Shown one piece after another: positions 21,720 to 31,656 of a DNA stretch of 64,000 bases; the first letter of the stretch is position 1; each line of letters opens with the position of its first letter. The notes beneath the pieces are model-generated. The model was not told the DNA's origin and did no database searches. It saw only the letters and a program-made list of their open reading frames with translations. The position numbers were made by a program, and so were the translations under genes. The stretch lies in contig NW_005434668.1 in NCBI RefSeq assembly GCF_000315625.1, forward strand, positions 623,523-687,522. The letters are read 5' to 3'. This DNA comes from Guillardia theta CCMP2712. Taxonomy: Eukaryota; Cryptophyceae; Pyrenomonadales; Geminigeraceae.

Positions 21720-24700
21720 TTACTCGTGGTGGCTCCTACGCTCCTTCAGTGACTTCTTCTGCAGCTCGTGAGCATATTTCTGCATGCTCTTCCTCAGCCC
21801 CTCTCGGTCTATTCCCGGGGCATCCAGGCACATGATGGCGCGATCAAGAGTTTCCTTCATCTCCTCCTTCTTGTGATCGTTTGAGATCACGTCAACAGCC
21901 ACGAAGAGCCGCAGCAGTCTCGTGCTTGTTGGGATGCCTTTCACGGAATAGAAAGCTCTCCTGAGCGCCTCCGATGCTGGACCATACTTCTGGTACTTCT
22001 CCAAGTTGACGGCGATCTGCTCTAGGATGGAAATCTCCGTAGGGAAACTCTCGTCGAGGGACAGGCCGTACATGAGGGCTTGTCTGAAGGCGAAAAGCGC
22101 CTCGCTCATCTTGATCTCAAACTCCGGACTCTCCGCTGTGATCTCCCCAGCCTGATGCATGCAGTTAAGGGTTATCATTCCCCAGACTTCCGCGTTCCGA
22201 CTATCCAAGATCGAAGCTTGTTGTAGACAGTTTTCAACAAGAGATAAGTCTGGCATGGTCTTGTGAAAGCATGCGACGGCAAGACCCAGCCAGCATGTCG
22301 CGTACTGTCTTAGCTTACATGCCTTCTCCATGACCTTCTGTGCCTCAGCAAACTCTTTCATGGCTATGTGTAGCCGTGCCATTCGAATGTACTGAAGTAA
22401 ATCGATGTTGGGATTCCGTGAAGACAGGGACTTGTTGTAAGAGAAGAGCACGTCCTTTGCTGGAGGGACGTCGAAGTCAGACCTGTACTTGTGCCATTCC
22501 AGCTCCATGAACCAGGTGTGGCCCTTGAGTGTCAAGGCGACTGCCGCGTCTGCGCTTCCTGGACTGCTGCTGATCACAGCGTCCAGGTGTTCTCTGCTCT
22601 TGTCATACTCGCCGTTGTTGAGGTACGTCCTCCCAAGGATGAGATGCAGACTGTCGCTGCTTCTGTTCTTCTGCACTTCTTGTGCCATGGCTTGCTCTAC
22701 CAGGAGCGTCGCATTCATCTCAGCAAAGAAAGAGCCAGCTCGAAGATAAGGAGAGACCTTCGATTGCGTCATCTTCTTTTCGATTGAGTTGAGCTGCTTG
22801 TCGCATGTTCGTCTCTCTTGTTCTCTTGCTTCGATGTCATAAAAACATGCCGAGCAAGCCCAAGCCAACGCGTTGGCCCCACACTCACAGGCCTGACGGA
22901 AACTCTCTTCCGCCTTGCTCATTTCGTTCTGAAGGAAAAACAAGGAGCCGAGGGCCAAGAAGGCAAACATGTTCTTCCCGTCCACTTCAACAGCCTTGTT
23001 CAGATACTCTTTTGCTGCGTTGTAGTCCCCCGAGCGGATGGTCATCGTTCCCAGGTCATACCACAGGCTGGAGTTGTTTGAATCGGAGACCAGCCGATTC
23101 TGCAGGTGCGATTTTGCCTTGTCATAGCGAAGAAGAAGTTCGGCTTCTACCGCGAGCTCCAGCTCTTGTGTCAAGAGATCTTCACCGCTCACATCTCCTG
23201 TGAACTTGGGTTTCTCAGCTTCTAGATCGAAGAATTCCATTATAAATCGCTTCAGCTGTTCCCTCAAGAAGGCATTCAGATTTGCTATCTCATTGCTGAT
23301 GTCACCCACGCTTCCTCTGTGAAATCTTTCTTTGACCACTTGTAGCACTGAATGTTGTATCCGCTCCTTGAGGTCATGATACTTTCCCTTGCTGTTCAAT
23401 TGCGTCATGACAGTTTGCAGGGCGTTTTCGATCGACATTCTCTGCTTTCCAGTTGCTTCGATCTCACCCAAGATTTCAGATGCAGCCCATCGAAAGTCTT
23501 TGTTCAGCTGTTCGAGAGTCGTAGACGGCAAACTTTCCAAGGAATCGACTGGAGCTCTTTGCTCGAGGATCTCGCGCACTGTAGCGAGCGGAGGAGGAGG
23601 AGACTGTGGCTTTGGAACTATCGGGCGAGCACAAACGATCTCAAGCAGGAGGTAGGTTTCACTTCTGAGGTACGGGTTGGTAGCTTCACCATTGTGCAGG
23701 ATTTCTTCGGTTTCCTCCACACCTTCAGGTGGAGGAAGCTGTTGTAGCTCTTCTTCTGTCGGAACACTGAAATCAGCAGCTGGACCAACAGGGCAGCGAA
23801 TAGCAAGTGTCCGAATGTCGTTTGCCATTATGCCTGAGAGGTCAACATTGGCTAATCCCTTGTACTTGTTGGTGTAAACATAGTCTGCTCCGCTTTTCAA
23901 AACTCTCCGAATGCTTACAGGGAATCTTGCTTTCTGAATCGCATCTTTAAAGCTATCAAGAGTGGAAGGAGTCATGAAGGTTCGAAATCGGTGATTCCAA
24001 ACAACACGTATGGACTGGTCCTCTTCTTTCAGACTAATCTCTTGGAGAGTCCCTTGCAAGAATGCTTTTTCAGATTCACTTCTCACATCGGATTCATCCT
24101 GTGATGAGGGGACGCTCAAACTTCCGTTCTCTGCCGTCACTTGCACAGAACCGGATGAGGAGGGAAAGTCGTATGCAGCTTCATACCAATACTTGTGATC
24201 TTCCATCTCTTCTCCCTCCCCCACGTTCCATGTAGGCGGCAGGTTGTAGAGCCCGCGGACGTTGACTGTGATCACGTTTGTCTTGTGCTCCTCTTCAATT
24301 GAAAACACCGGCCTCGAGAGCTCCATCCGCACGTGAACCTCGCACGTCACCGGAGGCTCCGCAGACTGAGCCGCCTCTGGGGAGGTCAGAGGAAGGAGCG
24401 TGAACCATCCTTCTACTGTAGGCTTCTCCAACTCCCAGCCCTCGTCATCGAACTGCGGACGTTTCCTCCAGATAAGAGGGACCAAGGAGACTGAACAGCC
24501 TCCCTTGTAATCATCGCTCCCTACTGTGGCTGTGACGACATACAACATATCCAACGAAAGAAGGTCTGCAAGCAACTCGCGGTGGGCCTCAGAATCTTGC
24601 TGCGGGAATACATGAACGTTCTCATAAAGAGGTTTTCCTGGCGTCTTCTCTTGCAAGGAGAGCTCTCCTGACCCCTGAAGCTTCCCTTCCTTCTCTGCAT

Positions 24701-24851
24701 CCTTTAATTCATCGCCTTGGTCGTCCTGCAGCCTGTAGGTCAATGCCACTTGCTCATCAACTGCCGGAGCTGAGAGCTTGACGTCGAGGAGCTGAATACG
24801 GAGAGAGACAAGGTCTTCCTGAGCCTCAGGTGATGGCGCTTCTTCGCTCAT
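21720..24851 (-). CDS. CFAP70: Cilia- and flagella-associated protein 70-like TPR protein
   Basis: A single uninterrupted 3.1-kb exon, 1043 residues from the ATG at 24851. This is odd beside its intron-rich neighbours. The N-terminal 380 residues are beta-rich with a C2/Ig-like start (VSLRIQLLDVKLSAP) and a conserved region around VVWNHRFRTFM. From about 580 there are tetratricopeptide repeats: LWYDLGTMTIRSGDYNAAKEYL, AFLALGSLFFLQNEMSKAEESF, LHLILGRTYLNNGEYDKSREHL and more to about residue 1010. This N-terminal domain plus C-terminal TPR layout and length match CFAP70, a component that regulates the outer dynein arm in motile cilia. It implies a flagellated stage. The identification is from architecture and sequence feel, not alignment. 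Confidence 0.75.
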   Translation of the reverse strand: MSEEAPSPEAQEDLVSLRIQLLDVKLSAPAVDEQVALTYRLQDDQGDELKDAEKEGKLQGSGELSLQEKTPGKPLYENVHVFPQQDSEAHRELLADLLSLDMLYVVTATVGSDDYKGGCSVSLVPLIWRKRPQFDDEGWELEKPTVEGWFTLLPLTSPEAAQSAEPPVTCEVHVRMELSRPVFSIEEEHKTNVITVNVRGLYNLPPTWNVGEGEEMEDHKYWYEAAYDFPSSSGSVQVTAENGSLSVPSSQDESDVRSESEKAFLQGTLQEISLKEEDQSIRVVWNHRFRTFMTPSTLDSFKDAIQKARFPVSIRRVLKSGADYVYTNKYKGLANVDLSGIMANDIRTLAIRCPVGPAADFSVPTEEELQQLPPPEGVEETEEILHNGEATNPYLRSETYLLLEIVCARPIVPKPQSPPPPLATVREILEQRAPVDSLESLPSTTLEQLNKDFRWAASEILGEIEATGKQRMSIENALQTVMTQLNSKGKYHDLKERIQHSVLQVVKERFHRGSVGDISNEIANLNAFLREQLKRFIMEFFDLEAEKPKFTGDVSGEDLLTQELELAVEAELLLRYDKAKSHLQNRLVSDSNNSSLWYDLGTMTIRSGDYNAAKEYLNKAVEVDGKNMFAFLALGSLFFLQNEMSKAEESFRQACECGANALAWACSACFYDIEAREQERRTCDKQLNSIEKKMTQSKVSPYLRAGSFFAEMNATLLVEQAMAQEVQKNRSSDSLHLILGRTYLNNGEYDKSREHLDAVISSSPGSADAAVALTLKGHTWFMELEWHKYRSDFDVPPAKDVLFSYNKSLSSRNPNIDLLQYIRMARLHIAMKEFAEAQKVMEKACKLRQYATCWLGLAVACFHKTMPDLSLVENCLQQASILDSRNAEVWGMITLNCMHQAGEITAESPEFEIKMSEALFAFRQALMYGLSLDESFPTEISILEQIAVNLEKYQKYGPASEALRRAFYSVKGIPTSTRLLRLFVAVDVISNDHKKEEMKETLDRAIMCLDAPGIDREGLRKSMQKYAHELQKKSLKERRSHHE

Positions 24852-24959
24852 CCCTGGCTGTACCTGGGGTTGGGGGATCAAAGCGGTTACTACAGCTTCT
24901 TCGCACAGCCTGCGCTACGATCAAAAGATACATCATTCTACTGTTTATGAAGCATTGTT

Positions 24960-25192
24960 AACTACCTGAACCCTCCCTCCCTCCCTCTCCCTCCCTCGCT
25001 CCCTCTCCCTCGCTCCCTCTCTCTCCCGCCCTCTCCCTCCCCTCTCCTTCCCTTCCCTCTCCCTCCCTCTCCCTCCCTCTCCCTCCCTCTCCCTCAGGGC
25101 CTCTCCCTCCCTCGCTCCCCGTGTCCCTCCCTCTTTCTCTGTCCTCTCCCTCTCCCTCCCGCCGCCCCCGCCCTGTACACGCCCCCTCTCTC
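24960..25192. repeat. CCCTCCCT/CTCCCT-rich low-complexity tract
   Basis: About 230 bp of almost pure pyrimidine on the plus strand (CCCTCCCTCT units with occasional CGCT). It lies upstream of the CFAP70-like start and not far from the tRNA. Long minus ORFs (Arg/Glu/Gly-rich) here are artefacts of the repeat. Confidence 0.85.
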
Positions 25193-25583
25193 TCATGCAA
25201 CATCAGACTGAAGCTTTGAACTGTGTTTGAAAATTTGGATCTAGAGAGGTTCATTTTCCTCGTGTTCAAACCTTTGATCAATCCTGGTGAGATGCTTTCC
25301 TACTTGTCACACTTTCTACATGAAGCCTCACTCCTCTTCCATCATCGTGGTTCCCATTGCCGCTACCAATGCTGCCTCCTACTCCCTTCCTCCGAGGCTT
25401 TCCTTCCCTCACCACTTCGGTTGCTACAAGTTCGCCCGCTTCTTTCTTCTCAGCCGGGCTGGCCTCGGTGTCTTTCTTTTAGCAGATGACAAAGGCAGCG
25501 ATTCTTCAAGGCTTGTTCAAGTTCGATGTCCCCTCGCTCCCTTTAGAAGCGGATTCTAATAAGAACTGTCGACGCAAAAAATT
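25193..25583. other. Intergenic, no gene supported
   Basis: Sequence between the pyrimidine tract and the tRNA. Two overlapping plus ORFs lack domain resemblance or splice support. Confidence 0.35.
25575..25583 (-). terminator. Pol III terminator of tRNA-Gly
   Basis: On the minus strand a run of T residues follows the tRNA discriminator base within two nucleotides, the standard RNA polymerase III stop. Confidence 0.85.
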
Positions 25584-25655
25584 TGCGATCGCCGGGACTC
25601 GAACCCGGGCCACCAGCTTGGAAGGCTGATGTGCTGACCACTACACTACGAACGC
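25584..25655 (-). tRNA. tRNA-Gly (UCC)
   Basis: The minus strand folds as a tRNA. The acceptor 5' arm is GCGTTCG, followed by the D-arm. The anticodon stem-loop TCAGC-CTTCCAA-GCTGG places TCC at positions 34-36 (Gly, reads GGA/GGG). The T-arm CCGGG-TTCGAGT-CCCGG holds the B-box GGTTCGAGTCC. The 3' acceptor strand is CGATCGC with discriminator A. T5-T6 follows immediately (AATTTTTT), a Pol III terminator. There is no intron. One acceptor pair (4-69) is U-U rather than Watson-Crick. Confidence 0.93.
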
Positions 25656-25794
25656 GCATGAGGACAGGTATTGTATCTAGGCGTAGAGATATCCTTGAGG
25701 TCGTCAGGACTGAAAAGTCAATATTTTGAGGCAGAAAACTTTAATGTCGAGGTTTTCCTCTGAAACTCTACGTTTGAGAGGTTTCGATTCTTGG

Positions 25795-25945
25795 GGATAA
25801 GAGGGGGTACAGGACCCTATTGTTTGGGGAGAGGGGTGGGTAGCCTGTGGTGTAGGGGTATTGATTAAATCATTACGTATTTCTTATCCCTCAGGTGGGT
25901 ACTTACATGGAAAAGAGGGGGTGAGGAGGTGTAGGGGTGATACAC
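25795..25945. repeat. GGGGTA-rich tract upstream of tRNA-Gly
   Basis: Plus-strand words GGGGGTAC, GGGGTGGGTA and TAGGGGTA. The sense strand of the upstream-facing tRNA is therefore C-rich. It belongs to the dispersed tract family. Confidence 0.4.
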
Positions 25946-26447
25946 TCAGGGTGGGTCATGGAGGCGCAAGAAAGGGGAGCTGAGGGGCGAGGTATCATGG
26001 CGGGAGAGCGGAGAAACAGGGTGGAAACGACCAGAAGACGGAGGAAGGCGATCAGGACGAGGAAGGAGGTCGAGGAAGGAGGGACCAGGAAGATGTCAGA
26101 TAAAGAGGAAGGAAGATGAAGATAATGCAGAAAGACGGAAAAAACAGGTGGCAAGAAATCACGGTATCGGTGGGATAGAGATGCATCCATTGATGGAGGT
26201 AGGATGGCACGAACATTTTAGATAATGAGCAAAAAATCGTTTTCATCTGCAATCGTGAGAAGTTAGGCAAAAAGATGCAAGCAGTTTTAGTATCAACTTC
26301 ATGTAAGCACTTCACGTCGAATATCTTTACGTTTTTTGGAGAAGATCGATTTATGTGCTCTCATGAAGACTGATGTAAAGATGGCTACCATCATTTGATC
26401 TTGTTGTGATTAGGTGTAACTTGGTGTTGGAAAAAGCAAAATCGAAA

Positions 26448-27344
26448 ATGTCGGATCGACAGGAACCTCTTAAGCAGGAAGGGGAGTATGCTTCTGACGT
26501 ACAACAGTCTAGGGGACCAGCCTTCTCTATCCAGCCTGATGATTCTGCTGAGATTCAGCAGGGGAGACCTCCTATGATGGGGGGTCCAGCAAACTTTGAC
26601 AATGATGCATATCCCTCCAAAGTGACAAGTTTTGCTTATGGTGGGTCTGCAGAGGCTTCCAACCGTACTTTTGCTGTATCAGCTTCGGGCCGAACTTTCC
26701 TGTTCAGCTTACATCAACCGATATATCGCGATATGGAAGACAAGACAGCACAAATCTTCAAGTTCTTGAACATGGTTTGTGCCCTTCTTATGATTGGTTG
26801 TGGTATCTATCGGTTCTTTGCATCCTTCAGTGGCCGTATGGTGGTGGAAAGTTGCGACAATTCCAAGCTGCAAAGGCTACAGACTAATATAAATTCCACA
26901 AAATTAGACTGCAATGCAATCAAGGACATCATTTCAATTCCTGCTGATGGATTCCAAATCTTTGTCGTATCCTGCTTCATTATTTTCTTTGGCGTCGTCA
27001 ACTTCATTGATGAAGTCCGGGGTGATTTGGTGGCTTGGATTCTCCAGTACATTGATGCTGTGAACAATATCTTTGGCAGAGGCATGTAAGTCAAGATAGC
27101 TTTGCCATAACCAATACTCACCCCAGCCTTGCAGATATCTCCTTCTGCTATCGTCAATTGTCATGACGTCTTCACATTCTTTTCTGCTCGTTTGTGGAGC
27201 TTTTGCGTAATTTGTGTCTCTTGGGAGTGTTAGATTGTTTTGACACATTTGTGCTCGGACAGGATGTCTCTTGCTTTTATCTACCTGCTGGCATGGTTTT
27301 TGAGCCGGGTGAGTTTTTCTCGACTCACTCTTCTGAGAAGTTGA
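26448..27344 (+). CDS. COPI-associated-domain membrane protein
   Basis: Exon 26448-27085 ends at a GTAAGT donor and joins in frame to 27263 onward. The N-terminal 90 residues are polar and disordered. Then come four hydrophobic segments: KFLNMVCALLMIGCGIYRFF, GFQIFVVSCFIIFFGVVNF, an amphipathic segment (DLVAWILQYIDAVNNIFGRG) and MSLAFIYLLAWFLS. The order and spacing match the COPI-associated family, small four-span proteins of the Golgi/ER route whose exact role is not known. The start at 26448 (MSDRQEPLKQ) is preferred over an upstream in-frame Met that sits in a likely intron or UTR. The end is uncertain: the frame stops at 27344, but a perfect GTGAGT at 27309 and later exon-like pieces to about 27600 suggest further splicing. 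Confidence 0.65.
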
Positions 27345-27609
27345 TCTGCATTGTTTTAGTATACTTCTCTGGGCGAAAGAGTCGGTGTGCATCACTACGA
27401 TCAGGTACTCTCAAAGCCATGAAGGCCTTGCGCTTCTTGCTTGACTTAGTCTTGCTTGACTTAATCGTTGTTTTCCAGCATTCTGGACCGTCGAGCGACT
27501 CCGAGAACAAAGAGTACTGCAATCTCAAGTTGTTTGCTTCTCCATGACTTTGCCCTTGGCAGCAATATTTACACCGTTGCAGCTTGAGAGGCCACGATAT
27601 ATTCAAGTG

Positions 27610-28125
27610 TCATGATACAGGAGTTCGTTTCAATTCTTGAGGCTATGTGAATCCATGTCTATCAGCTGACAAATGCGATAAGTACGATTGTACCAAATTG
27701 AAGTAAATTGTAATCAAGCAGAAGACAGCAACATGTTTAACCAGACCGATTCCTTTACGGTGAAAGTTCTACATGATCCCAGCGATCAGCATCGACCCCG
27801 CTAGTGCCCTTACTCTCTTTCGATCCAAACAAGTTGGTCTTCCTTCCCTCTCTTCTCCTTCCGCCACTTCTGCTTCTGCTTCTGCTTCTGCTTCTGCTTC
27901 TGCTTCTTCAACCAACATGTCAGATCTTCTTGACATGGTCCATGCTCACAAACAGCATGAATTCGCACCTCGATCGATCCCGATCCCAAAGAGGATGGGA
28001 TGAACTAGCCGTCTCCCGCATCCTGCTCGGGCGCAAACTCTTCTTGCTGGGACTGCGACTGCGAGCTGAACGTCGATTGCTAGACGACAGGCAATAAGCT
28101 GACATGAGCAACTTCACAAGCACCC
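27610..28125. other. Intergenic with (CTTCTG)n microsatellite
   Basis: No gene is supported. A CTTCTG repeat of about six units lies at 27868-27906; the Ser/Ala ORF across it is a repeat artefact. Confidence 0.5.
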
Positions 28126-29102
28126 TCACCGATCCATGCTCCTGCTGCGGCTCCGCCTGCTGCGGCTTGCTGGCTCTTTCCTTGCTGTTGACCTTGAGTT
28201 CTCTGTGCCTCGGGATCTTGATCGGGAGCGGGAGCGGCGGACGCTCGGGCTGGGGCTGCGAGAAGACTCCGAGCTTGCGCTGCGGCTTCTCACCGCCCTG
28301 CCAAATTCATCGACTTTTGCGTGGCGACGGGGCTTTCTGGTTCGACGTTCACGTGCAAGGGTCGACACAGACCCCACCTCAGCCACCTTGCGCCTGAAGA
28401 CAGCGTTCTGCAGATCTGAGACGAACCGCTCTCTCCCCTCCTTGGTTTTCTTGGACCGCTTCGCCTTAGTGATCGCCCTTCTCTCGATGCGGATGGTCAG
28501 CTTCACTCCACCTATTGTTACGCCTTCGTCTTCATGGATAGCTTGCACTTTCCCGACGGGGATCCTATTGCCATCCATGAAAGTCCCGGTGTAGCTCCCG
28601 ACATCTGTGATCCACAGCCTTCCCGCCCGGTAGTCCACCTGCTCTCATTCTCACGGGAGCTAACGACGAGACAAGAAACCTTGAGGTGCGTGTCTGCGAC
28701 CTGCTCGTTGCCGGAACCCGTCAGAGCCACCTGGTCCTTGCGCTTCAGATTGCGGGAAAGAGACGAGGGAAAGAGACGAGGGAAAGAGACGAGGGAAAGA
28801 GACGAGGGAAAGAGACGAGGGAAAGAGACGAGGAAATGAGACGAGGAAATGAGACGAGGAAATGAGACGAGGAAATGAGACGAGGAAATGAGACGAGGAA
28901 ATGAGACGAGGAAATGAGACGAGGGAAAGAGACGAGCAGCCAGGTCAATGACCTCATTGTTTGGAGAAGTTCCGACATAGAAGGGCGTCTTGGAGACTTC
29001 GAACCATCTGACGGGGCCTTGACTTGCCTCAATGATGAAGATCGGCCGGAGCCCCTCCACGGCATCCTGTTCCACCGGTCTGCAGTGAAAGTCACCAGAC
29101 AT
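28126..29102 (-). CDS. FHA-domain protein with RS-rich tail
   Basis: The minus-strand FHA domain is split over exons. The region near 29060-28940 gives RPIFIIEASQGPVRWFEV and FYVGTSPNNEVIDL. A second exon (about 28757-28680) gives KDQVALTGSGNEQVADTHLK. After a 41-bp intron (28679-28639) comes DYRAGRLWITDVGSYTGTFMDG and GVTIGGVKLTIRI. The signature YVG, THL and DxGSxTGTF elements of a phosphothreonine-binding FHA fold are present. The remaining 120 residues are basic and end in Arg-Ser repeats ([23 protein letters not shown]), typical of splicing-associated proteins. A nuclear RNA-processing or signalling role is inferred. The exact 5' end is unclear, because the frame is open above 29102. The intron between the first two exons holds a 13-bp minisatellite. 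Confidence 0.7.
28754..28936. repeat. 13-bp minisatellite in an FHA-gene intron
   Basis: About 14 tandem copies of a 13-bp unit: first GGGAAAGAGACGA-type copies, then GAAATGAGACGAG-type copies, then back to the first type. The two subtypes are homogeneous blocks, as expected from local slippage or unequal exchange. In the minus direction it begins just after a GTCTCT donor-like sequence and is removed with the intron. Confidence 0.9.
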
Positions 29103-29109
29103 GAAGAAA

Positions 29110-29660
29110 GTCTTCGCCCTCCTCGTTCTCGTCCACCTGTTCAGCGCGTTGTCATCGTCACTATAGTTGGAGCCATGATCCGAAGAGCTTTAAAGCGTGT
29201 ATCAGCAAAAGCTTGTGTGAGTTCGGTATCGATGCTAACCTGCTCGAGTCACAGGAGTACTCGCCTCCTGCCGGATCCCCTATGGTGATGTACTCATCCT
29301 CTTCCTCGTCCTCTCTCTTTCCTCTTCCTCCCTTTTCCCTCACGCTCGTCTGCTCCCTTCCAGCCCCCTCTTCCTGCATGACACCTGACCACCGCAAACC
29401 GCTACTCCTACCACCCCCTTGATCCAATAGGAAATGACCCCTGCTCTCCACCCCAAAGCGAACATGTAGCCAGATATGCCAGGACCCAACGCGATTAGTC
29501 GGAAGTGATCTAGAGGAGGAGGAAGAGGAGGAGCAGGAGGAGGAGGAGGAGGAGGAGGAGTAAAAGGGAGGAGGAGGAGGAGGAGGAAGAGAGAGATGAA
29601 AAGGAGCAGAGCAGAGAATAGATGAGGGTGACGAGTGTTAAACCTCGAAGGATTCATCAC
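29110..29660. other. Intergenic/5' region with GGA-rich repeat
   Basis: Lies between the FHA gene and the divergent WD40 gene. A GGAGGA microsatellite occupies 29513-29592. The FHA gene may extend into 29103-29200 (coding-like NYSDDDNALNRW upstream of its first Met). Nothing else is supported. Confidence 0.45.
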
Positions 29661-29664
29661 TGAG

Positions 29665-31621
29665 ATGACCGATTCTGCGCTTGATGCCTCGCTGGCAAAG
29701 AGAAAGTTGCTGGAGGACAAGCGCCGGCATGCTCGAGAGGACATTCTCAGGAATGAGTGGGGAGAAGATCTCAATCTTGTGGACGATGCCAAGACTAAAG
29801 CGAAGCAAGGAGCGAGAGGTACGCAGAAGCTGAGGCATGTTGCTTCACGACACGACAGCTCTCACTCCCTGTTTGCATGGACCATTCCTTACAGAAAGCA
29901 CAGTGGAGGTCAGGCAAGCACAGTTGCGTCCTCTGCTTCAGAACTGGACTGTGAGCTAGTGAGCAATGAAGAGGCGAGGATAACCTGCGTGTCGTTCGCT
30001 GGGCATGCTCCTGCTGTCGTACTGGGCGACGAGAACGGTTTCCTTTGCTTGTGGCGATGGATCAGAGGCAAGTGGCGAGGGGGAAAGAAGACGAGAGCGC
30101 ATGATAGTGCTGTGATGGCGTTGGACTGCGTGCTGGTTGATGTCATGCGGCCATTAACGCTCCTCTTCTCCTCCTCTCGTTCCTCCGCCGTCAAAGTTTG
30201 GAGGCTGACAGGGGAGGATGAACTGGTGATGAGTGCGTGTGTGGAGACGAGACTTTCCTCTCCGTCTCTGTGCAGAAGCTTCCTCTTGTCCAGGAGAGAA
30301 GGCGAGGAGGTGCGGGTGGTCTTGGCTGTTTCTTCCCGTGCCGGCGAGACCAAGCTCTTCCTGTCTACTGCTGCCCAAGAGGACACGTCGAATGTGGCCG
30401 ACGATTCAACGATGACGGAAAGATTGCAGGAAGGAGGAGGAGGAGGGCTGAAGTGGTGGAGGGAGATGGGAGAGTTGCAAGGACACAAGTCGAAGATTGT
30501 CTTCTTGGATATCTTCTACTTTCATCAGTATCACGACAACAAGCGCAACATCAGCAGCAGCATCAAGTACACCAGCACCGACAACAAGAGTAATAAGGGC
30601 ATCATCACCGCATCTCTCGATGGGAAAGTGAGGATCTGGTCGTTGACGGTGAGTGAAGACTCACTCCTAGAGTATCGATGGGACTGTCTGTCCTGTCTTG
30701 ACGGAATTGTCAACACGAGCATGCAACCTCAGCCGTTCTGCACGTCGGAAGTTCTTCCTGGCGTTCTTGTGGCAGGAGAAAGATCGCACGTACAAGTGTG
30801 GGGCCTGAAACTGGCGCAGGAAGGGGACAAAGGCTTAACGGTGTCGATGAAGAAGCTTGACGAGAAGCAGGAGCACGTCTCCGACGTCTCTGGTCTTGCT
30901 GCTCGGACTGACGGCTTTCTCATACTGTCGAGCGACAACCATGGCAGTGTCGTTGTGTGGATGTGGGAAAAGGAGGAGGGGGAGGAGGAGGAAGAAGAGA
31001 AGGTTCAGCTTGTGGCTGTTAGGAAGATGCAGGTTTGCTCTGGGTCAATCTCCGCCTTGAAGTTCAACCGGGTGTTGTCAATGGTGTCGAGACTCGTGCT
31101 TGTTTGTAACGACAAGCTAGTCAAGGTCTTGGACACGCGACGGGTAATGCCTTGTATGGGTGTTGCTGCCTCAAGCGTCGTTGACCTGATGGTTTGCAGG
31201 TTGTGGAGGTGAACGAACATACTCCACTATTCCTCGTCGACGTCTGGTACCCTGAGATTGAATCTTCGCGGGCTCTCAGGGCTGCAAAGAAAGATGTGAG
31301 TTATTGTGGATAAGAAAGAGGTCCTGTCGAGACATCAAGACACCAAATTCATTGCAGAGACGTACATGTTTGTCGTTGCCTTGTATCTTGTTCTAGAATT
31401 GTTGTTTGTTGTTCGCTGACTTTCATCTTGACTGTGATTGTCAGGCCCGCTACGTGCAAGGAAGATGGAATAAAGATGCTCATGTGGATGAGAAGAAAAG
31501 GTTTTACTCGATGAGAGAAAACTTTTCAATTGCACTAGATTCGGTAAGATATCGCCCTGCTCCATTGCAATTCTTGATTCGACCCTTCTGCTTTCCTTTC
31601 ACGTCATGGTCATCATCTGAA

Positions 31622-31656
<35 letters not shown>

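Noticed and set aside
24945-25281. Arg/Glu/Gly-rich minus ORFs
   Set aside because: Products of the CCCTCCCT low-complexity tract in three frames.
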